Of a stretch of DNA of 7,211 nt, positions 1 to 5,292 are shown piece by piece. Positions within the stretch are counted from its first letter, which is position 1; each line of letters starts with the position of its first letter. Both the position numbers and the translations under genes were made by a program. Below the pieces are notes generated by a model. The model made no database searches and had not been told where the DNA came from. It saw nothing but the letters and a program-made list of their open reading frames with translations. The stretch comes from Desulfobacterales bacterium HSG17 (GTDB lineage: Bacteria; Desulfobacterota; Desulfobacteria; Desulfobacterales; Desulfococcaceae): positions 1 to 7,211 of the forward strand of contig JAUCGD010000161.1 in NCBI GenBank assembly GCA_030377945.1. Reading direction: 5' to 3'.

Positions 1-165
1 ATGGAAAACAGTGATCAAAACAAATTTAAAAAAGCTAAATATGGACAAGCTTTTACTAAAGAATCAGCAAAATCTGAGTACGAAAATTTATCAAATAAAA
101 CCACTCGTGAATTTTTACCTCAACATCAAAATCTTGTAAACTATTCTCATTTCCCAAGGAGGTAA
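1..165 (+). CDS. AT-rich open frame of unknown function, possibly the 3' end of a longer gene
   Basis: The frame starting at base 1 (an ATG) stays open for 54 codons and ends in a TAA at 163-165. The predicted peptide is hydrophilic and rich in Lys, Asn, Gln and Ser. It has no membrane segment, no signal peptide and no motif that I recognise. Because the frame begins at the window edge, the ATG may be internal and the protein longer. The stop codon directly follows the AAGGAGG ribosome binding site of the transporter gene, only 3 bases before its ATG, an arrangement typical of translationally coupled genes. Against it, the stretch is very AT-rich and a second frame (from base 2) is also open to about base 136, so lack of stops is weak evidence. 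It could instead be a leader region. No function is proposed. Confidence 0.35.
   Translation: MENSDQNKFKKAKYGQAFTKESAKSEYENLSNKTTREFLPQHQNLVNYSHFPRR
114..142 (+). promoter_or_regulatory. Weak sigma70-like promoter candidate for the MFS gene
   Basis: TTTACC (114-119) and TAAACT (137-142) are separated by 17 bases and each matches the -35/-10 consensus at 4 of 6 positions. It would start transcription about 20 bases before the transporter gene's start codon. In a stretch this AT-rich such matches arise easily by chance, and this one lies inside the open frame 1-165. Confidence 0.2.
156..162 (+). promoter_or_regulatory. Strong ribosome binding site of the MFS gene
   Basis: AAGGAGG is a full match to the Shine-Dalgarno core and lies 6 bases before the ATG at 169. 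It fixes the start of the transporter gene. The TAA of the preceding open frame follows it immediately at 163-165. Confidence 0.85.
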
Positions 166-168
166 TTC

Positions 169-1467
169 ATGACCCAAGCCCAGGCCTCTGTCAAACCTTC
201 CGGATACCGTTGGGTGGTTTTCTGCTTATTAGCCTTTGGTTACCTATTGGTCTATTTTCATCGGCTCTGCCCTGCAGTGGTGGCTCTGGACATGCAAGCT
301 GATCTCAATACCAGCGGCGCTTTACTCGGTTTTTTGGCTGCCGCCTATTTTTATCCTTATGCTCTGATGCAGCTTCCATCAGGTCTGCTTTCTGACTCCT
401 GGGGCCCTCGTAAAACCATCACCATCTTTTTTGCCATAGCTGGTGCCGCTTCCATTTTTTTAGGTATGGTCGAATCCATGAGGCTTGCCATCCTGGCTAG
501 AGCCCTAGTGGGATTGGGCGTGGCCATGCTTTTTGTCCCTACCATGAAAATGCTGACCAATTGGTTTAAAGCTGATGAATTCGCCCGTATGACCGGAATA
601 CTTATGGCGGTAGGAGGACTGGGCGGCTATACTGCCTCCCGACCCCTGGCCTGGCTTAGTGACATGCTGGGCTGGCGGGGTAGTTTTGTGGCCATTGGCG
701 CCGCTACCCTGATAGTGGCAGTGGCCATCTGGTTTTTGGTGCGCAACACACCAGAGGAAATGGGTCTTCCATCGGTTAATCCTGCGACTCAGGATAACAA
801 TCAAAAGGCAGAAGCCATTGGACTGGCCCAGGGTATGAAGATGGTACTTTCTTCACCTCGTTTTTGGCTTCTTGCCACCTGGTTCTTCTTCACGTTCAGC
901 ATATTCTTCAGCTTTGGAGGGTTGTGGGGGGGACCCTATTTGATGCACGTCTATGGTTTTAGTAAAGCTGAGGCCGGGAACATATTAGGAATGTTGGCCC
1001 TGGGCATGATTGTGGGGAGTCCTTTTTTAAGCTGGATGTCGGACAAGGTATTTCACTCCCGAAAGAAGGTTATTGTTCTGTCCTCGATCATTACGGTCTG
1101 CGCCACAATCCCCCTGGCCTTCTTTCCTGGCGGAATGAACCAGCAAGGTCTTTATTTATTATGCTTTCTCTTGGGGATGTTCAACAGCGCTGTGGTGGTG
1201 GTGGCATTCACTGCGACCAAGGAATTGTTCCCGGTGGAGATCTCGGGAACATCTGTGGGATTGGTGAATCTATTCCCCTTCCTGGGCGGCGCAGTGACAC
1301 CACCCATATTGGGATCCATATTGGAAGCCCAGGAAAAAATCGCAATAGGATACTCTGTTGAGGCATATTCAAAAGCCTTTCTACTATACTTTGTAGCCGC
1401 CATAATCGCCTTTACTGTAGCATGTTTTATCACCGAGACCATGAAAAAGGAATCTGATCAACCTTAA
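169..1467 (+). CDS. MFS permease (organic-anion / sugar-phosphate permease-like)
   Basis: This is a 432-residue integral membrane transporter of the major facilitator superfamily, presumably a cytoplasmic-membrane secondary transporter. About 12 hydrophobic helices are visible, roughly at residues 16-36, 50-72, 84-103, 105-127, 140-160, 170-192, 231-254, 268-290, 300-320, 327-349, 358-382 and 402-423. A longer polar cytoplasmic loop at 193-229 separates the two six-helix halves, as in the family. The loop between helices 2 and 3 carries MFS motif A in the form GLLSDSWGPRK (72-82). Helix 1 ends in YFHRLCPAV (29-37), with an Arg typical of the sugar-phosphate/organic-anion permease type. The start is fixed by a strong ribosome binding site. 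The gene converges on the AOR-ETF cluster and is richer in G+C than the sequence before it. The substrate cannot be read from sequence; a carboxylate used by the neighbouring enzymes is a guess from context. Confidence 0.93.
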   Translation: MTQAQASVKPSGYRWVVFCLLAFGYLLVYFHRLCPAVVALDMQADLNTSGALLGFLAAAYFYPYALMQLPSGLLSDSWGPRKTITIFFAIAGAASIFLGMVESMRLAILARALVGLGVAMLFVPTMKMLTNWFKADEFARMTGILMAVGGLGGYTASRPLAWLSDMLGWRGSFVAIGAATLIVAVAIWFLVRNTPEEMGLPSVNPATQDNNQKAEAIGLAQGMKMVLSSPRFWLLATWFFFTFSIFFSFGGLWGGPYLMHVYGFSKAEAGNILGMLALGMIVGSPFLSWMSDKVFHSRKKVIVLSSIITVCATIPLAFFPGGMNQQGLYLLCFLLGMFNSAVVVVAFTATKELFPVEISGTSVGLVNLFPFLGGAVTPPILGSILEAQEKIAIGYSVEAYSKAFLLYFVAAIIAFTVACFITETMKKESDQP

Positions 1468-1579
1468 AACAGAACACTACTAATGAAACTGCTACGGCTA
1501 GTACCTTTGTTAAGTTATCCTCTCCCACAAACTTGCAATCAACGTTAAGCCAAATTTTTTAGGTTTTCAAAATAGGAGA

Positions 1580-1810
1580 TTAACCGCCACCAACAGGTGG
1601 AAAAATTCCGACTCTGTCATTATTCTTTAATTGATAGGTGATATCTTTTCGTTTTCCATTAATGAAAACTAATTTTATAATATCATTTGGAACTTTCAGA
1701 TTTGTAACAAGCTTTTTTACTGTTGTACCTTCTTTGACCAGGTAGCTGGTGCTGTCTTCAGGCAGGTATGTGGACAAAGTAGCAAATAAGTTCAGATCAA
1801 TTTTAATCAT
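1580..1810 (-). CDS. MoaD/ThiS-family beta-grasp sulfur carrier protein ending in Gly-Gly-Gly
   Basis: This is a 76-residue small protein of the ubiquitin-like MoaD/ThiS fold. The family signs are the length, the VFINGK strand (48-53), NNDRVGIFPP (63-72) and the C-terminal Val-Gly-Gly-Gly. In MoaD and ThiS the terminal Gly-Gly is adenylated by an E1-like enzyme and converted to a thiocarboxylate that donates sulfur. In MoaD the product is molybdopterin, the dithiolene ligand of Mo or W. It is the last gene of the cluster and its ATG lies inside etfA with an 8-base overlap (ATGATTAA). No good Shine-Dalgarno is visible before it, so translational coupling to etfA is likely. Proteins of this type often accompany AOR genes, so supply of the tungsten cofactor is the natural guess. 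Another sulfur-transfer or protein-partner role remains possible. Confidence 0.85.
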   Translation of the reverse strand: MIKIDLNLFATLSTYLPEDSTSYLVKEGTTVKKLVTNLKVPNDIIKLVFINGKRKDITYQLKNNDRVGIFPPVGGG

Positions 1811-2828
1811 TAAGTTGTGCTGCTTTTATTTTATCAATCAACACGGGCAAAAATGCTTTGCAGTCATCTACAATACCATAATCGACTTGTTCAAATATAG
1901 GAGAATTTTTATCATTGTTGATAGCGATCATTAGCTTTGCATCCATAATCCCCACCATGTGCTGAAGCTCTCCTGAAAGTCCTACCCCAAGATACAGATC
2001 GGGGTTGATCATTTTACCACTCTGCCCGATCATGGTATCCAGTTCTGCCCAGCCTTCATCTACTGCAGGCCGTGTACATCCAAGCGCAGCATTCAAGGTT
2101 TGTGAAAGCTGTTTTATTAAATCCCAACCCTGTTTGTCACCTGCACCTGCTCCGCCTGCCACAACAGAGGATGCGTCTTCAATGGAAACTCCTTGCTTAG
2201 GCTCCTGTACGATCTCAAGAGTCTGAATACTTTCTTGTTTTGAGAAATTCATGGTTACTTCAATCGTTGTTCCCTGCCTTTTTTCATCCATTTTTGGAGT
2301 TGGAAAAACACCTTGGGCACAAGTGGCCATCTGAGGCCTTGCTGTTGGACAAATTATGGTCATTAATCCTCCATACGCTGGAATTTTTTGTTCTAAGATA
2401 CCTTTATCATCCAAACACAAATCAATGCAGTGCGCACTCAATCCTGTTTTTAATTTAGCTGCCACAAGTGGAGCCAATTCTCTTCCTACAGATGTTGAGC
2501 CCAGAAACATCATATCGGGTTTTTTAAGTCTGGCAATGTTTACAATGATATCGGTATAAATGGCTTGCTGGTAAAATTTAAGCTCTGGTGATTCACCCTT
2601 GTAAACAATATCAGCACCTGCCCAAAAAAGAGGATCAACAAGGGGATGAATATCATGCCCTAAAATGATGCAGCCAACCTTTTTGTTAAGGCTATGGGCT
2701 AATTTTCTTGCCTGGCCCAGAAGCTGGAAAGTAACAGGATTGATTTGATTGTCAAATTGATCTGCAATAACCCAGATTGCACCCATTTTTTCATCAAGTG
2801 TGTCATTTTTTCTTTTCTTTTCGTTCAT
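1803..2828 (-). CDS. etfA: Electron transfer flavoprotein, alpha subunit
   Basis: This is a 341-residue ETF alpha subunit, a cytoplasmic partner of ETF beta that carries FAD and exchanges electrons with acyl-CoA dehydrogenases. The N-terminal ETF domain begins at IWVIADQFDN (18-27) and includes GSTSVGRELAP (110-120). The C-terminal FAD domain shows the expected series: GGAGAG (225-230), CTRPAVDEGW (251-260), GQSGK (268-272), GVGLSGELQHMVG (281-293), AINNDKNSPIF (302-312) and DYGIVDD (316-322). No ferredoxin-like Cys cluster is fused to the N-terminus, unlike some ETF alpha proteins. The chosen ATG has the good ribosome binding site GAGGTGAT. This adds a charged stretch of 14 residues before Met15, where many homologues would begin. 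The gene lies 13 bases after etfB and overlaps the next gene by 8 bases, so the three form one translational unit. Confidence 0.95.
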   Translation of the reverse strand: MNEKKRKNDTLDEKMGAIWVIADQFDNQINPVTFQLLGQARKLAHSLNKKVGCIILGHDIHPLVDPLFWAGADIVYKGESPELKFYQQAIYTDIIVNIARLKKPDMMFLGSTSVGRELAPLVAAKLKTGLSAHCIDLCLDDKGILEQKIPAYGGLMTIICPTARPQMATCAQGVFPTPKMDEKRQGTTIEVTMNFSKQESIQTLEIVQEPKQGVSIEDASSVVAGGAGAGDKQGWDLIKQLSQTLNAALGCTRPAVDEGWAELDTMIGQSGKMINPDLYLGVGLSGELQHMVGIMDAKLMIAINNDKNSPIFEQVDYGIVDDCKAFLPVLIDKIKAAQLND

Positions 2829-2841
2829 TATATCACCTCAC

Positions 2842-3645
2842 CTATTTTGCCAGACATCCAGATTCTTTGAGGAGTTTAAACACAGTGTCTGCCTTTTCTT
2901 CCAAGGTCCCTTGAATCATTGTAATCTTTCGCTTGTTTTGGGTTGTTTCCATTTTGCTGACAATGGTTGGAGAACCGTTGGCACCCATTTTTTTGTTATC
3001 AACACCCAGTTGTTCAAGATCAAGGATTTCAACCTGTTTTTTTCTGGCTTTGATAATGCCGGAAAAACTTAACGTTCTGGGTTGGTTCAAGTGTCTTGTC
3101 ACTGTAAAAACAGCAGGTAATTGGACTTTAACCCGTCTGTAGCCGTTGTCAAAATCAGCTTTCACTGTCCATGTCTGAGTTTCATTTTCTTCAATGGTAT
3201 TCACCATGGTAACAACTGGTGTATCAAGAAAGGATGCTATCTGGGGGCCGACCCACTCTGTTGCCCCGTCACTTGAGGCCATACCGCAAAAAACCACGTC
3301 AAAACTTTCAAGTTTTTTAATTCCTGAAGCCAGAGTGTATGCAGTAGCAAAGGCGTCAGCACCGCCAAATGATTTATCAGAAAGCAACATGCCTTTATCT
3401 GCGCCTAAGGCCATACACTCTTTTACAATGGATGCTGCTTTTGGCGGCCCCATACTGATCACCATAATATGGGCGCCTTTTTCTTCCTTCAGGTTTAAAG
3501 CTGCTTCCAATGCAAATTTATCAAGCGGGTTTAGCACCATGGGGATATCTTTTCTTATTAGCGTCATTTTGACTGGATCAATTTTAATACTGTCTGCCTT
3601 GGCAGGGTCTGGTACAGCCTTTATACAAACAACTATATTTAACAT
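2842..3645 (-). CDS. etfB: Electron transfer flavoprotein, beta subunit
   Basis: This is a 267-residue ETF beta subunit that pairs with the alpha subunit encoded 13 bases downstream. Family signs are CIKAVPDP (7-14), NPLDKFALEAAL (39-50), GADKGMLLSD (81-90), GADAFATAYTLA (95-106), and the nucleotide-site loop ASSDGATEWVGPQIA (123-137) with FLDTP (139-143). In simple ETFs this loop binds AMP; in electron-bifurcating ETFs it binds a second FAD. The Asp-Gly...Val-Gly-Pro form resembles bacterial and bifurcating types more than the mitochondrial Asp-Asp...Gln-Thr-Gly form, but this does not settle the mechanism. The start is an ATG with only a modest upstream AGGTT. The gene follows the acyl-CoA dehydrogenase gene after 68 bases that contain a stable hairpin. 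The pair is best read as the redox partner of that dehydrogenase. Confidence 0.95.
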   Translation of the reverse strand: MLNIVVCIKAVPDPAKADSIKIDPVKMTLIRKDIPMVLNPLDKFALEAALNLKEEKGAHIMVISMGPPKAASIVKECMALGADKGMLLSDKSFGGADAFATAYTLASGIKKLESFDVVFCGMASSDGATEWVGPQIASFLDTPVVTMVNTIEENETQTWTVKADFDNGYRRVKVQLPAVFTVTRHLNQPRTLSFSGIIKARKKQVEILDLEQLGVDNKKMGANGSPTIVSKMETTQNKRKITMIQGTLEEKADTVFKLLKESGCLAK

Positions 3646-3668
3646 TACACAACCTGTATGTTTTTTTG

Positions 3669-3702
3669 CCCGGCACCAAGTTTTTAAGATTCAGGTGCCG
3701 GG
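3669..3702 (-). other. Intercistronic hairpin between the acyl-CoA dehydrogenase gene and etfB
   Basis: CCCGGCACC (3669-3677) and GGTGCCGGG (3694-3702) form a perfect 9-bp GC-rich stem around a 16-base AT-rich loop. It begins 11 bases past the dehydrogenase stop codon. On the minus-strand transcript the stem is followed by C and seven A residues, not by U, so it is not a standard intrinsic terminator. A role as an mRNA processing or 3'-stability element that sets the dehydrogenase:ETF ratio is inferred. Confidence 0.6.
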
Positions 3703-3713
3703 TTAATGATTTA

Positions 3714-4850
3714 TTAAGACATTGCCCACCGGGCTACAATCACTTTCATAATATCGGAGGTGCCGGCAGAAGGTCCTACAACAGCAGCATCCCTGTAATA
3801 ACGGCTCACTGCATACTCTTCCATGCACCCGTATCCACCGTGAATATCCACAGCCATCTTGGCAGCTTTCTGGCAAGATTCCGTGGTATAATATTTGGCC
3901 ACGGCAAACTCGTTGGAGCATCTTTGTCCTGCATCCTGCATGGCGGCAGCCCTGTATCCAAGCAGCCGGCCTGCTTCAAGGTCTATTTTCATTTCAGCTA
4001 TTTTATTCTGGATGGTTTGAAGTTTTGCAATGGGTTTTCCATAAAGGATTCTTTCTTTGGAAAATTTGATGGATTCTTCAAGACAGGCTGTCTGAAGTCC
4101 AAGGGCACATCCCACCATTCCCCCCCTTCCTATTTCTCCGATGGCTGACATGGTCACTACAAGCCCTTTTCCTTCTTTTCCAAGAAGGTTAGCAGCCGGG
4201 ATTTTTAAGTTTTCAAAGGCAAGTTCGCCTGTATTACATCCTCTGAATCCAATTTTGTGCTCCACATGGGTGGCTTTGAAACCTTCCATACCCTCTTCAA
4301 CGATAAAGGCGGAAAAGCTTTTTGGGTTGTCTTCGTCCTTTGCAAGGATAACAAGAACATTGGCAACATGGGCATTTGTGATAAAACATTTACGCCCGTT
4401 GACAATATAATCGTCACCATCTTTTTTATAGGATGATCTTATACCTGTGGGATCTGATCCACCTGTGGCTTCCGTAACTGCAGCAGTGCCAAGAAGTTCT
4501 CCTGTGGCAAGACCCGGCAGAAATTTCTTTTTTTGTTCATCGGTTCCAAACAGAATAAACGGTTCAATACCCAGAGCAAACACCTGGAGCATCATGGCTG
4601 TGGCAACACTTACTCTTGCAATCTCTTCTAAGGCAATCAGTCTTGCAGTATAGCCAAGACCCAGTCCGCCAAACTCTTCAGATATTGTGACTGCCATCAT
4701 TTCAGCTTCGGCAAGGGCTTTTACGACATCCTGGCTGACCTCGCCTGTTTTTTCCATTTCTTCAACTCTTGGCGCAATCTGTGTCTCTGCAAATTCCCGT
4801 GCTGCTTTTCTGAACATTTCCTGTTCTTCTGTCGGTGTAAAGTCTATCAT
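3714..4850 (-). CDS. Acyl-CoA dehydrogenase family flavoprotein with a non-standard catalytic base
   Basis: This is a 378-residue FAD enzyme of the acyl-CoA dehydrogenase family, of usual family length. It should oxidise an acyl-CoA at C2-C3, or run in reverse, with the adjacent ETF as electron partner. The N-terminal helical domain starts at FTPTEEQEMFRKAAREFA (4-21). The middle beta domain has TEATGGSD (126-133), CFITNA (155-160) and the region KIGFRGCNTGEL (199-210). The C-terminal domain has RILYGKPIAKLQTIQ (267-281), HGGYGCMEEYAVSRYYRDA (337-355) and AGTSDIMKVIVAR (362-374). Where short- and medium-chain enzymes carry the catalytic Glu (Tyr-Glu-Gly-Thr), this protein has Ser-Ala-Gly-Thr, as in isovaleryl-CoA dehydrogenase. 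Yet the alternative Glu site of that enzyme is Gly241 here. The nearest acid is Glu239. Substrate and direction are therefore open. A strong ribosome binding site (AAGGAGAT) supports the ATG at 4850. Confidence 0.93.
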   Translation of the reverse strand: MIDFTPTEEQEMFRKAAREFAETQIAPRVEEMEKTGEVSQDVVKALAEAEMMAVTISEEFGGLGLGYTARLIALEEIARVSVATAMMLQVFALGIEPFILFGTDEQKKKFLPGLATGELLGTAAVTEATGGSDPTGIRSSYKKDGDDYIVNGRKCFITNAHVANVLVILAKDEDNPKSFSAFIVEEGMEGFKATHVEHKIGFRGCNTGELAFENLKIPAANLLGKEGKGLVVTMSAIGEIGRGGMVGCALGLQTACLEESIKFSKERILYGKPIAKLQTIQNKIAEMKIDLEAGRLLGYRAAAMQDAGQRCSNEFAVAKYYTTESCQKAAKMAVDIHGGYGCMEEYAVSRYYRDAAVVGPSAGTSDIMKVIVARWAMS

Positions 4851-4910
4851 TTTAAAAATCTCCTTTTAAATTTTTGTAAAGTATATTCATAAATGTTTTG
4901 CACAATTTTA

Positions 4911-5210
4911 CTAACGCTCACCGCATCTGTTTTTCTTACCCCGGATACCTAAAAGAAACCGATGAGGCCCTGGTGTACCCGGTGGAATCAAACCTACTCT
5001 GTCATTATCCTTAATCACATGTTCAAAAGAATCTGCTTTTCCGTTAATAAAAACAGCTTCCACATCATCTTCTTTCAGTTTTAGCGAATGGAGTAGATCC
5101 AGTACAGTATGTTCTTCCGGTATGTTCATTGTGATATCTGCGTAACCAAAATTATTTTTTTTCAGTTTTTTTTGAAGAAAGGAAAATGCATTAAACAAAA
5201 TCTCAGGCAT
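4911..5210 (-). CDS. MoaD/ThiS-like beta-grasp protein with a C-terminal tail and no terminal Gly-Gly
   Basis: This is a 99-residue protein of the MoaD/ThiS beta-grasp type. It shares VFINGK (53-58) and NDRVGLIPP (69-77) with the other small carrier encoded at the far end of the cluster. Instead of stopping at Gly-Gly it continues as GTPGPHRFLLGIRG (78-91) followed by a basic tail ending in CGER. As written it cannot be adenylated at a C-terminal glycine, unless a protease trims it, so it may be a structural partner or a variant carrier rather than a standard sulfur donor. Neither other frame near the 3' end yields a Gly-Gly terminus. Its ATG has AAGGTGA about 7 bases upstream. The gene lies between the AOR gene, from which an intrinsic terminator separates it, and the acyl-CoA dehydrogenase gene, 60 bases downstream. 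Confidence 0.8.
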   Translation of the reverse strand: MPEILFNAFSFLQKKLKKNNFGYADITMNIPEEHTVLDLLHSLKLKEDDVEAVFINGKADSFEHVIKDNDRVGLIPPGTPGPHRFLLGIRGKKNRCGER

Positions 5211-5239
5211 GATGATTCACCTTCATATGTATATAAATT

Positions 5240-5271
5240 AAAAAAAGCAGGACCGGTTTTCACCGGCCCTG
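5240..5271 (-). terminator. Intrinsic (rho-independent) terminator or attenuator after the AOR gene
   Basis: Read on the minus strand, CAGGGCCGGT, a GAAA loop and ACCGGTCCTG form a 10-bp stem (arms 5262-5271 and 5248-5257), followed by GC and seven T residues (5246-5240). The one irregular pair is G-U in the minus-strand RNA but an A-C mismatch in the plus-strand RNA, which fits activity in the minus direction. It starts 21 bases after the AOR stop codon and ends 29 bases before the next gene's start codon. Partial read-through, giving more AOR mRNA than downstream mRNA, is the likely effect. Confidence 0.88.
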
Positions 5272-5292
5272 TAAGTTTTGTTCAATTATAGT

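Noticed and set aside
2..138. A second open frame in the first 138 bases, offset by one from the frame listed.
   Set aside because: It has no start near the edge that is supported by a ribosome binding site, no tie to the next gene, and is expected in such AT-rich DNA.
357..804. Minus-strand open frames inside the MFS gene.
   Set aside because: They are shadows of the well-supported transporter frame, with no family resemblance and no proper gene signals.
1468..1579. A terminator between the convergent transporter gene and the operon end.
   Set aside because: A T-run is present near 1555-1560, but no convincing stem precedes it on either strand. Only a 5-bp TACTA/TAGTA repeat and a few 3-bp stems were found.
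2784..2786. Alternative etfA start at Met15.
   Set aside because: It would match where many ETF alpha proteins begin, but the upstream ATG at 2828 has a much better ribosome binding site and correct spacing to etfB. The start remains somewhat uncertain.
3194..4148. Two long plus-strand open frames (170 and 160 codons) opposite etfB and the acyl-CoA dehydrogenase gene.
   Set aside because: They lie antisense to clearly recognised genes, have no recognisable domain and are explained by the codon use of the real genes.
4851..4910. A promoter for the acyl-CoA dehydrogenase gene in the AT-rich gap before it.
   Set aside because: A TATACT hexamer is present on the minus strand, but no acceptable -35 sequence lies at a normal distance from it.
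4911..4990. A frameshift that might have removed a normal Gly-Gly end from the MoaD-like protein.
   Set aside because: Neither alternative frame in this region gives a Gly-Gly terminus, so a simple indel does not explain the tail.
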